Positions 14,607-25,087 of a stretch of DNA of 64,000 nucleotides are shown here, one piece after another. The DNA is from Hansfordia pulvinata (Eukaryota > Ascomycota > Sordariomycetes > Xylariales). Where the stretch lies: positions 1 through 64,000 of the forward strand of contig BJKQ01000015.1 in the NCBI GenBank assembly GCA_006538405.1. Direction: 5' to 3'. Below the pieces are notes generated by a model. The model did no database searches. It saw nothing but the letters and a program-made list of their open reading frames with translations, and had not been told where the DNA came from. The position numbers and the translations under genes were made by a program. How positions within the stretch are numbered: the stretch's first letter is position 1; each line of letters begins with the position of its first letter.

Positions 14607-15154
14607 CCATACGGCGCGCGGGGGGGGGGGGGGGGTGTTTAAAAACGATGAAGACATCGTTTTGCCCAGTGTCTTCAGCGATTCTTGCTAAGTTAATGAC
14701 TTAAGGAATTGTGAGCTCTGTACTTAAGTAGTGCATTTCACTCTAAACATCTATTTCAAGTACCTGATTTAAAAAGGCAGGTACCTACTTAAGGAAGGAA
14801 CTGCTGGCCAGCTGGAGGGAGGCCATTTTGCCAGTCTCCCACACTGGTAATTCAAAAATGCCTCTATCATGTGCAGAATGAAAAGGACTCTATACAAGAG
14901 CCGGCCATCCACCCAGTGAGGTGGTGGGTTGGAAGTAAGATGGGCTTGATTGATGAAGAGGTGCAGCCTACAGGAAGGGTGCAAGTTAAAGGAGATGGAG
15001 GTACTTAGGTACAGAATAGGGGTACTTACTGCCAGGTACCTTTCAGAAAGTGAAATGCAATTTCAGGGCTCCAATTCCTTAAGTCATTGACTTAGGGAGA
15101 CATAGATTAGGTCGGTTTAGTCATCGTTTTCAACCCCCCCCCCGCGCCGTAAGG
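14607..15154. mobile_element. 548-bp TA-flanked terminal-inverted-repeat element (MITE-like)
   Basis: The left end reads CCATACGGCGCG followed by a 16-base G run; the right end is its inverted partner (CGCGCCGTAAGG preceded by a C run). A TA dinucleotide lies directly outside each end (14,605-14,606 and 15,155-15,156), as expected for Tc1/mariner-type target duplication. The inverted similarity continues inward for roughly 170 bp: both arms share AAAACGATGA, a TTAATGACTTAAGGAATTG-like block (TCAATGACTTAAGGAATTG in the right arm) and GCATTTCACT. The centre has no transposase-like frame. Read as a non-autonomous DNA transposon; the superfamily is inferred only from the TA flank. It lies about 490 bp upstream of the CDK7-like gene. 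Confidence 0.75.
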
Positions 15155-15156
15155 TA

Positions 15157-15640
15157 CTGTCATGGGCTACCTCGCGAAACGGCAGTCTGCCGAGTACCAC
15201 CTAACGTCGGTTTCGGGCCTCTACCGTACCTGTAGCCGTCGCGACGTAGGTAGGGGCAGTATCCGACCTCCACCTTCATCATCAGTTGCCGCTGCAGCCC
15301 TGCCTGCCTGCCATCTGGGCCCCGTGCCTTGTCGACCCGACCCCGCCAGGAACGGCCATCGCCCCCTCTTACCCAGCATCGCTGGAGCTGGCGACCACGC
15401 CTCTGGTATCGCCCGGGGTCACCGCTCCCGTTCCCAGCCGGCTGTGACGAGTATATACGAAGAGTACGAAGAATACGGCCACGACGACGAGGACGACGAG
15501 GACGACGACGAGGACGACGACGAGGAAGACGACGAGGACGTTACCACTGCGACCACCGAGTATCACTCAACACCTACCCAAGAGAGCTCATCCTCCAACG
15601 GCCTTGGGGCCCTTCACCGGGACCCCCCATCCTCTTCACC
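15157..15640. other. upstream region of the CDK7-like gene
   Basis: Probable promoter and leader of the kinase gene. It contains a GAC/GAG triplet tract (15,480-15,540) that would read as poly-acidic residues in one frame, but that frame does not join the kinase and has no homology I recognise, so I treat it as leader or promoter DNA. Confidence 0.5.
15480..15540. repeat. GACGACGAG triplet-repeat tract
   Basis: An imperfect purine-rich triplet array of about 60 bp just upstream of the kinase start codon. Confidence 0.85.
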
Positions 15641-17001
15641 ATGGCCGTCTCACCAATGGTCGTGCATCCTACCGATGCCCGGCCAAGCACATCCTCACGC
15701 GCCGTTTCGTCGCCTCTAAAGGCCGCCAGCGCAGTTGCAGGCTCCAACCAGCCCTCATCTACCGGCACGCCTCAACCCCCCGTCGCCCCCAATGTCACCG
15801 CCGCCGCAATCCAGTCCGCCTCCATGGACCTGGCCGAGCAGCTCAACGACGAGGAGAAGCGCAAATATGTCAAGGGTACGTCGGTCCTTGCTCCCTCTCC
15901 ATGATCGCACCGTTGGCGACCTCAAGCTGCCTTCCGCGTCATGTCCCGCCTCCAAACCCCCACGCCCGGTCGCGCTGACAAGCCACAGGCAAGAAGCTCG
16001 GCGAGGGCACCTACGCCAACGTCTACCTGGGTCACCTCCGTCATGACCCCACGCAGCTCGTCGCCATCAAGAAGATCAAAATCCAAAAGGAGTACGAGGA
16101 GGGCATGGCACCCGACGCGGTCCGCGAGATCAAGCACTTGCAGGAGCTCTCCCACCCCAACATCATATCCCTCCACTCCGTCTTCTCCTCCAAAGACCAG
16201 AACCTCAACCTGGTGCTGGAGTTTCTGCCCCTCGGCGACCTGGAAATGCTCATTCGCGACACCGACAAGATTCGCTACGGCGCCGCAGATATCAAGGCCT
16301 GGATGGGCATGTTGACCCGCGCCGTCTGGTTTTGCCACGAGAATCACGTGCTCCACCGTGATATCAAGCCCAACAACTTGCTCATCGCCGCCGACGGCGA
16401 GGTCAAACTTGCCGATTTCGGTCTCGCCCGCTCCTTTTCTGACCCCTACCGCATCATGACCTCCAATGTCATCACCCGCTGGTACCGCCCTCCCGAGCTG
16501 CTCTTTGGCGCCAAGCATTACTCGGGCGTCGTAGACGTCTGGTCCGTCGGCACCGTCATGGCCGAGCTGGTCTTGCGCACCCCATTCCTGGCCGGCAACA
16601 CCGAGCTGCACCAGGTCCAACTCATCTGTGAGGCCCTGGGCACGCCCACCGAGGACAACTGGCCCGGCGTCACCAAACTGCCCGAGTACACGGTCCAGGA
16701 TGCCACTCACCCTGTCAAGGGCCGCGACTGGTTCATGGCCATGTTCCCCACCCTGGGCTTCGAGGGCGCTGACCTCCTCATGCGCACCCTGGCTCTCGAC
16801 CCCAAGAAGCGCATCACCGCCCGCGACATGCTTCGCCACGACTGGTGGCGCAAAGACCCCAAGCCTTCCCGCAAACAAGACTTGCCCCGCAAGGTGCAGG
16901 CCGAGGAGAAGGTCGGCGACGATCTGGGTCGGCGGCCCGGCGTCGTCGAAGAGGACAGGGGCAGCAAGGTATCGAGGCGGCTTGACTTCGGTGCCGCATA
17001 G
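15641..17001 (+). CDS. KIN28: CDK7/Kin28-type cyclin-dependent kinase
   Basis: Two exons, 15,641-15,875 and 15,989-17,001, with a GT-AG intron between; 415 residues. The chosen ATG follows CACC and opens a low-complexity Ser/Pro/Ala N-terminus of about 70 residues before the kinase domain. Visible are the glycine loop GEGTYANVY, VAIK lysine (K106), the PSTAIRE-position helix as APDAVREIK (E125), HRDIKPN (D203), DFG (D221), a T-loop threonine at about 236 (MTSNVITRWYRPPE) and the GTPTEDNWPGV region typical of CDK7. CDK7/Kin28 is the kinase of TFIIH; it phosphorylates the RNA polymerase II tail and, in many organisms, activates other CDKs. The RWYRPPE and PTEDNWP blocks favour CDK7 over CDK1 or CDK9. 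The C-terminal tail after residue about 370 is basic and acidic and poorly conserved. Confidence 0.93.
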
Positions 17002-18029
17002 CAAATAGAACGACTGCAAGCGACGGGCGTGTAATTGATTCACATTTGGGCACTGTTCCCATCAGCATGTATACCAGACTGCCGGTGTGGCGACGGCGTT
17101 CAAAACGGAAACAGACCTGCATAGACTTGCGTCCGGCCCCGCGACCATACTTGGTTGCAGTGTTCCGCGACCTTTTGGTTACTATGCTTCTCGAGACAAA
17201 GAAGCGCACGAGAAGAGACCTAAACATTACACCACGGTGAATGAAAATGACAAAAAGGCCGTCTCCAGGAATAAATGCTGGTGGGGACGCAGGCAACGTA
17301 GCGCGGAACGAAGCATCACACCACAAATTTGGACATCACGCTGGTGCAACTTTGAATCAAATACGCATCTGCGATGCCGCTGCCAGCACAAGATCAAGCT
17401 CAAGCGGCTACAGTAATCGCTCTCGCAGGCTTGGCGCAAGAGTCGACATTTGCCTATCATGCCATCTTTCGGCTTTACCATAGCATACACAGTATGAAGG
17501 ACTTGCCTTTTAGCCCATATATTACTCCAAGAAACCGCTCTTGCGCTCCTGGCTGTCGTACATCGGCACCATCTTCCGATCCAGTCAGATTGATTCTACC
17601 ATGTACTTTGTCCATTCGAACAGAGGCGTCCTGATCAAGTAACATGACCGAGGCCAGTAGAGAAATCAGAGTCTCAACAGGTATGAACCTGAAAGATCTC
17701 TTCAGAAACAGAAGCGAGGTACGCGATTGAGACACCTTCTAATTTTGAACTCTTTTCTGATTCCTAATGTACAAATTTTTCTCGGGCTTCCCAATGCTTC
17801 TCTCCAGGTTACAACTTTGCAAACATTTTCTGTTTTTGTACAGCTCCACAGAGAAGTGGCCAAGTAGAGTTCGATGCGACAGGGCCGTAGCTGAGCCCCT
17901 GGCCAGTTTTCGCCGAGTTCACCAGCCGTGATACTACCGTATCGTTCTCTCCTTCGAGAGCGATTGCCTCTTCATGGCTTGGGAAACGGGAAAACGGGGG
18001 TGACGATGGGTGATTTTGGTCGTAGGACT
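17002..18029. other. convergent 3' intergenic region
   Basis: Lies between the ends of the kinase (+) and mS41 (-) genes, so it should hold both 3' UTRs. Short chance frames only; no coding signal or repeat stands out. Confidence 0.6.
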
Positions 18030-18938
18030 CTACTTGAGCAGGCCCTTCTCGCGGAGCTCGCGGCGCTCGGCGATGCGCTTCTTGTAGCGAATCTCGGTGC
18101 GGCGGCGCTCGCCGCCGTCGATCTTGCGGCCGAGGCGGTCCTCCCACATGCCCTCGGCGGCGGTGACGCGGGCGGCAGCGGGCCCGCCGGCGCCGCCGGG
18201 GTCTTGACGGGGAGCGCGTAGGGGCCGACAATGGTGGCGGCGCCGCGGACCTTGTAGCCGGCGACGCGGGACATCTGGTCGAGGGGCAGGGCGTCGAGGG
18301 CGGCGTGGGTGGCGGGCGTTCCGGGGGGCACGTTGACGACGAGCTTGCGCGTGGGCGGTCGGGGCGGCTGAAGCGGGCGGCCTCGAGGACGCGCAGGTCG
18401 GCGGCCCCCGTGGCCGGGTCGACGTGCTGCAGGTCGCCGCCGGCGCCGAATTGGCCCCGGCGGAAGCGCTGGCGCCACCGCAGCAGGTACTTGCGGGCGC
18501 GCGGGGGCTCGACGCCCAGCTCCGCCAGCTGCACCGCGCTCAGCGAGAAGAGGGCCTCCCAGGTCGGGAACTTTTGCGCGTGGACGGATAAGCCGCGGCC
18601 AATGAGCTTGAGAAAGGTCGCCACGTCCGGCACGAAGGGCGTCGGCGCCGGTATCAGCGGGAACGACGGGTCCTCCTTCTTGGCCGAGGAGCGGGCGGCG
18701 GTGGTCGAGAGAGGGGCGGCGAAAGAGGGCGAGAAGGGAGAGGCGGCTCTTGTCGTAGTCGTCGTTGTCGTCGTCGTTATCGTGGACTGGGCGGCGTGTG
18801 GGCGGATGGAGGGCGTGTGGAAGATGGCGCGCAGCTGGTGCGGCCGGAGCATGGCCTTTGAAGAGAAAGACGGGTCAGCCTGCAGTCGACGAATACGGGG
18901 GATGTAAGGAAGTGGATGCTTGCCTTGAGGGAAGCCAT
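18030..18938 (-). CDS. FYV4: mitochondrial small-subunit ribosomal protein mS41 (Fyv4, IGR motif), frame-disrupted
   Basis: The IGR-motif domain is clear: DVATFLKLIGRGLSVHAQKF, then PTWEALFSLSAVQLAELGVE and a RKYLLRWRQRFRRGQFG end, as in Fyv4/mS41, a mitoribosome small-subunit protein. An S/T/R-rich presequence precedes it. The protein continues in a second frame (KLVVNVPPG, VAGYKVRGAATIVGPYALPVK) and ends in a third (EGMWEDRLGRKIDGG to KGLLK-stop). The breaks sit at short C runs of the coding strand (near 18,353-18,355 and 18,198-18,201); one missing base at each explains both, and the total length then becomes a multiple of three, about 280 residues. A first exon (18,924-18,938, MASLK) joined through a GC-AG intron with a CTGAC branch site is likely; otherwise the start is the ATG at 18,852. 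Sequencing error is more likely than a dead gene. Confidence 0.8.
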
Positions 18939-20400
18939 GATGGGCAGCTGGAGAGAGTCGAGCGGGATTGCGTTCAGACTTGTTCTCTCCTGATCATGGC
19001 CGGGTTCGGTGATGCGGTGGACGAGGCCGGCCGGCCGCTCGCTCCAGGGGCAGAGAGGGAGGCCTTGACTGGGGTGAAATGTATGTTGCCTCGTGGGAGG
19101 GCGGAGACGAGAAGGGTTTGCGAGGAGTCGCGCGACCCAGGGGTGTGCGTGATCAATCCCTTAGAATGGCGGTCTTGGGGGAGCAAGCAGCAGAGCAGTC
19201 AAGTGAAGCTACGAGAAGATGCATCCAATTGCGTTGCAATTGGACCCACGACTGGCTTGGATGGGTGCAAAAATTCTAGGCTAATCTGGTTTGGGGGGCA
19301 TTCCAGTAAAGCGCGGATCGAGTCTGTTCCATACGCGTATAGATACTATCCCAGTGGTGATAGTGCGCCCGCTGGTGTGTGAGAGAGGGGGTGGAAGACT
19401 TGATCGATCCACTGGTTCGACATCAGCAGGCCGCTGCAGTGCCCGGATGCTGCGCGCGTCGAGCAGCCCCAGAGACGCGTAGCTGAAAAGTACCTTAGGT
19501 ACTTGGAGCAAATGCTGCAAGCCATATGTACTTGCACATAGAGTAAGGCACAAGTGGGTACATGCAGTGTGTGCTGGTGGGGGTACCTATTTAGGTAGAT
19601 GATGTCCTCCTACTCGTAGACCTCATCAACACTCAGTCTGCTCACTTGTTTCTCTGCGTAATACAGTCAAGATCCAACAAGCATATGTAAAGACGCCGGT
19701 ACTTAAGGGCCGTTCTTTAAGAAGATCACCTGATGCGTGATGCGCCTCTGGACAACTGCTCTTAGTTTCGCACTGCCACTTCACCCCAGCCAACTGCCCA
19801 TCCTGTAGCAGCGCGCAATAGGGCAGAGGAGCAGCAATACAAACTTCCATTAAGTAGGTATCCGAGATCTCAAGCGCTTCATCTACAAGTCAACTAAGCT
19901 GGGATCCTGCCGTCATCAAACCAGGCCTTCACAGGCACCTCTGACTTGGAGCGCTGGGCGGGAGGCGTGGGAGATACACGCATGGGAGGTATGTACATGT
20001 TGGTGCCGCGGACTACGCGTACCGGCTACATACCTGTACGGCCTGCCCTACCACATGCAGCACGACCCGCTTATCCGTCTGGTCCGGACCACTGTGCTCC
20101 CACTTACACACTGCTTACCTGGTATACCCCTTGCCAGCACCAGCAGACCACCTCCTCGTACCGCTACTTACCTACCTTATGTAAGGCAGGTAGATTCACT
20201 CTGTCTCTCCTATCCTATCCTATTGGCTCCTCTCCTTCCTCCTCCTCCTCCGAACCTCTCCCCTTCTCCTGTCCCATTACCACCTCATACCCTATTCTCT
20301 CTTTTCTCTCTTGCGAGGCCAGGGCCTACCACCAGCCGGGCCCTCCGGACTGACAACCTCCTAGCTACCTACCTGAACTTGCTGCACTTACCTCCCGGCC
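18939..20400. other. divergent intergenic region
   Basis: Separates mS41 (-) from the SNF2-RING gene (+), so it holds both promoters. It contains repeated GGTACCT/TAGGTA words near 19,490-19,600, one TACTCGTA at about 19,612, and C/T-rich leader sequence at 20,200-20,300 just before the helicase start. No gene seen. Confidence 0.55.
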
Positions 20401-23400
20401 ATGGCAAGAGGTCGTGCCTCCAGCTCCCGTCCGGGGCCTCGCCTCTGGCATGAGCTTCCCAAGGACCCAGAGCTCTGCCGCATCGACAGTATGCCCCCCT
20501 TCCTCCCCGTACACATGCCTTTTAGTACGCTGCTTCCCACTGACATTCCCCGTCTAGGCCCATTTCCTGAAGAGTTACTACATTTTCTCCGGGAGCGCCA
20601 GGTCGGTGCTGCCCCAGAGCCCCCACTGGAGCCCCCGAGGAAACGTGCGAAGCTGCAGCAGGCTGCTGTCGACGCCGTCCCCGTGGGCAGTGCCTCTCTC
20701 ACCCTGACCAGGCCAGCGGACCCCGACAGCTCTGTCAGCGGCTCAGAAGCACCGGTCCAGGTCCAAGATGCCCACCGGCACCTGAACTTCTATGTTGCAC
20801 ACCATCAAGAGGCTCTCATCCTGGAAACCTTCAGCAAGCACTCCAAGGGCACAGGCAGCTATTTGAGTGTTGAGCTCCCCCTGCCTCTGCCCTCTCCCTG
20901 CTCGCACGGCATCCAGGCCGCGACCAGGCTCCTGGGCTCTACACGTGCAGACCCTGCTGCCGAGGGCGCTCTCTGGGCCACTGCCAGCATCGCATACTCA
21001 AGACACGACCACACCGACAGCCTGGCCCTCACGTTCCAGGTTCATTGGACACAGGCCAAATACGCTATCCGCGATTACCGCATTCGTCACTTCAGCGAAC
21101 TTGTCATAGAGGCTTTCATGCCAGCCCACTGCCTCAACCCGAAAGGCACCCCGGATAGGTTTACTCGGCCCAAGGACTTCTACGAGGTGGCCCATGTCAC
21201 GAACAGCAGCTTCAAACCCATCCCGCATCAGTACTCCATCGAAGGCCTTGAGGCTACCCCGTACCCATTCCAACAGAGGGCCTTGCACTGGCTGTGGAAC
21301 AGAGAGGGTGTCGACCTGTTCCAAGGCTCAGAAGGCGAAGAGCCGGTTCTCGGGCCCCTTGCCAGAGGACCCTCGCGTCTGCCCTTCTCGTTCTCGAGCC
21401 ACACAGACCTTTACGGACAACGGTACTACCTCAGGTATGCCCAGATACTTAAAGAACCCCAGCTCCTAGAAGAGCGGCCGCTAACACTTACTCAAGCAAT
21501 CTCTACCATCTGGTGACGAGAGACATTGCACCGTTCCTGGAGACCGAGGACGCAGTGCGGGGCGGCATCTTGGCCGAGGAAATGGGGTTGGGCAAGACCA
21601 TCGAGATCATCGCTCTGATACTGACACACACGCGCCCTCCTTCACCGCCGACCATCTTCGATCAGTTCCTGGGGGAGACTGTGACGCCGACTGCGGCAAC
21701 TCTGGTCATCACGCCGCCTGTGCTCAAGGACCAATGGCTGTCGGAGTTGAAAAAGCACGCGCCCTCCTTGAGAGTCATGGAGTATCAAGGCATGAAAGGG
21801 AAGAAGCATGGCCCCCAGCTGACCCACCAGATGGCCATGCACGATGTGGTGGTCACCACGTATGCTGTCCTCCGCACTGAAATCCACTTCGCCGACCCTC
21901 CTCCCAACCGCTCCATGAGGCACGAAAGAGTCCATCAGAGGCCGAGGTCCCCCCTGGTCAAACTCTCTTGGTGGAGAGTGTGTTTGGACGAGGCCCAGCT
22001 GGTCGAGAGCCGGGTTAGTAACACGGCCAAGGTGGCTCGTCTCATCCCCCGAGTTAATGCATGGGCCATCACCGGCACGCCCGTCAAGTCTGAGGTCAAG
22101 GACCTCTGGGGCCTATTGCTGTTCCTGCGTTACGAGCCTTTTGCCTCCTCTTCTGCTATTTGGGACGCACTCTGCGGCACTCACAAGACCTACTTCTCCC
22201 AGCTATTTAACAGACTTGCCTTGAGACACACCAAACGCGTGGTGCGGTCGGAACTTACCTTGCCCCCGCAGAAGCGCCATCTCATCACTATGCGTCTGAA
22301 CGCTGTAGAGGAGCAGAATTACAAGGAGCAGTTCGAGCACTGGGCCAGTCGCTGCGACTTGTCGCCTACAGGGGCCCCTCTTCGACAAGATTGGGACCCC
22401 CGAGACCCCGCTGTCGCCGAGTCGATGCGTACCGCCCTCAACTATCTGCGGAGAATCGTGCTCCATCCCGAGATGGCCTTGGGAACCAAGCGGAACGTCC
22501 TGCGATCGATCGACGATGTTCTCCAAACAATGATCGACCAGTCGGACGCGAACATCAAGACTGAGACTCGAGGCCTGATATTGCACCTGCTGAATCGGGG
22601 GAAACTCTACGATCGGACGCCTAGCGTGAAGAAGACCCTCGAAGATCTCGAGCCCGCCCGCGCCATGGCCGAGAAACTTGTTCAAAATTGCAGAGAGCAA
22701 ATCACCAAAGAGCTTGGGGCTAACATCGGCCCAGCAACATATCGTGAGGGCACTAGCAGCACAGACAATGGCGATGATCAAGTGGATGAGTAAGTGCCTC
22801 GGGCCTGTGACCGTTGATAGGCATAGCTGATATATTGATTGGAAGGGCAAATCCGCGAGTCCGCGAGTACCGGAGGGAGTTGCGGTCGACGCTGACGCTC
22901 CTGCATGCCATAGTCTTCTTCATCGCCTCCGCCCATTACCAGGTCAAGTCGGGCGAAGAGGTTGAAGACAAGTCTGACGAGTATCGGCGCTTAGACAAAC
23001 TTGAAAATGAGTGCTATGTATACGCCAAGGAGCTGCGGCAAGAGATTTTACAAGAGGTTGGTTCCCGGGCTTCCGCTGCTCGCCTGTGCAGCGCAAGATG
23101 AGCTAATCTTTCATGATAGCCGCGAAAAAAAGCCCAAGCTCTGATGCCGAAGTTTCGAGAGGCAGATGATTCCCTGGTCGACATACCCGAGCTACAGCCG
23201 CCGGCATACCAACTTGTCGAGGGAGGCACTATTGTGGGGAACTTTGAGTTCTTGTGCGAATCGCTGAATACTCAGGCAGATTTGCTGGACGGCTGGCGCA
23301 GGAAGATCAGGTCGCTGCTGGGGCAGCCCCTAGTAGACTCGGAAATCGAGGAAGAGGTGACGGGGCAGGAGTACGAAGACTCCACACAAATTCAGGACGA

Positions 23401-25087
23401 CATCAATTCATACACGACGGCACTCAGGGCTGCCTTGGCAGATAGGCAAGAGGCTTTGACAGGACTGAGGAACTTGAACGCTCTGCAAGAAGCACAAGCA
23501 GACCTCAACCGAGCGAAGAGAGACGACACGCCCGCCACCCTGCAAGTTCTCGAGAAGCTGTTCGAGGAACGTGAGGATGCCCTGCAGGTCCCCGTTGCTC
23601 ATTCTTTCCGATCCATCATCTCGGAGCTCCGAGCGCTGGCGACCAAGAACCGGCAAGATGCCTCGGCAGGTAACAGTCGAGCAGCTGCAGCGCAGAAAGT
23701 CGCGCAAGGCTTGCTCCAACAGGCGCAGATGCAGAGCGCGGAACAGAGCAAAACCTCAGAGGCTCTGGAAAGGGAGCTGAACCGGTTCGTCACAGCAGCA
23801 AACGCGCGCATCGATTACTACAGGTCCCTCCAGGCCATATCAGACTATCTGACGAACGGCGACCCGGACCAACGGGACGTGGAGCGGCTGGCCCAGGAGT
23901 CGCGTGATCAGGAAGCTAAGCATCACGGGTTGATCTCTGCCGCCCAGGGGAGGCATCGTTTTCGTAAGTCATGCTCGTGTGGTTTCGCTCAGACTCGACG
24001 CCGATACTGATACTATCATATCACAGTACTCCATCTTCGCGAGATGGGCCATAACAGCCACGACAAGCCAGAGTGCCTGCTGTGCCTAGAGAAATACAGC
24101 ATGGGCGTCTTGACAGACTGTGGCCATTCCTTTCACCGAGAGTGTTTTCTGACCTGGTGGCATGCGAAGAGAAGGTGCCCCATCTGCAAGAGGGCGCTGA
24201 AAGCCTCGGAGCTGCGATACTTTGTGCACAGCTCGACGGAGATGAAGGTCCGGCTCGAGAACATGCACACTGCCAGGAGCGAGGTGGACCAGCAGCAGGC
24301 GGGCCTCTACTCCAAGTTCAGCGAGACCAAGCTTGCTGCCATCGAGAACATCAAGCTCGCAGGCGTGTCATTTGGCACCAAGATCGACAACCTGATCAAG
24401 CACCTGATGTGGATACGGGAAGAAGACCCGGGGGCCAAGTCGATCGTCTTTACGCAGTTCGAAGCGTACAAAGAGGTGCTGCAGCACGCCATGGCCAAGC
24501 ACGGCGTGGGCGTGCGGCGCTTCAACTCGGCGGCCGACATTACACAGTTCAAGGAGGACGCGTCGATCGAGACGTTCATACTGGGCGCGCGGGACCAGGC
24601 CAGCGGGCTGAACCTGGTCAACGCCAGCCATGTGTTCATCTGCGAGCCGATGCTCAACACGGCGCTGGAGCTGCAGGCCATTGCGCGGGTGGACCGGATC
24701 GGCCAGGAACACGAGACGACCGTGTGGCTCTACGTGGTGGAGGGCACGGTGGAGGAGTCGGTCTACAAGCTGTCGGTCCGTCGCCGCCTCGAGCACATAA
24801 ACGAGAGCGCGCGGGAGCGGCTCGCGAGGCCGGCGGACGCCGCCTTGGACATTGAAGAGGCCAACTCGCAAGAGCTGCAGCAGGCGAAGCTGTCGGAGAT
24901 GATGCAGAAGGACAAGAATGGAGGCGAGAATGTGGACAAGGGTGACCTCTGGGAGTGTCTCTTTGGTCATGTGGCGGACGGCATCCCGGCCGAGGGATCA
25001 GGTCCGGACGAGACCTCGAATAACCTGGTGGTTCGAGGTTTCCTGGCCGGTGAGGCCGCCGACGCAAGACGGAACTCGAATCTGTAG
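20401..25087 (+). CDS. SNF2-family helicase with internal RING finger (SHPRH/Irc20 type)
   Basis: Five exons: 20,401-21,434; 21,497-22,789; 22,846-23,056; 23,120-23,963; 24,027-25,087. All junctions are GT-AG and keep phase, giving 1,480 residues. The first intron has a CTAACAC branch site. Order of domains: variable N-terminus (1-340); SNF2 N-lobe with Walker A EEMGLGKT (K378), DEAQ box (509-512) and AITGTP (about 535-540); a long helical insertion; a RING-H2 finger with ligands C1144, C1147, C1159, H1161, H1164, C1167, C1178, C1181; and helicase C-lobe with SIVFTQFE and motif VI ARVDRIGQ (1347-1354). A RING lying between the two helicase lobes is the hallmark of SHPRH and yeast Irc20, nuclear ATPases that are also putative E3 ubiquitin ligases in DNA-damage responses. 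Assignment to the class is firm; orthology to one member is not. Confidence 0.92.

Noticed and set aside
15162..15904. 185- and 191-residue frames with acidic or Arg-rich repeats upstream of the kinase
   Set aside because: They are readings of a triplet repeat, overlap the kinase start in other frames and show no family features.
15922..17043. 373-residue antisense frame over the kinase
   Set aside because: Shadow of GC-rich codon use on the opposite strand of a clearly conserved kinase domain.
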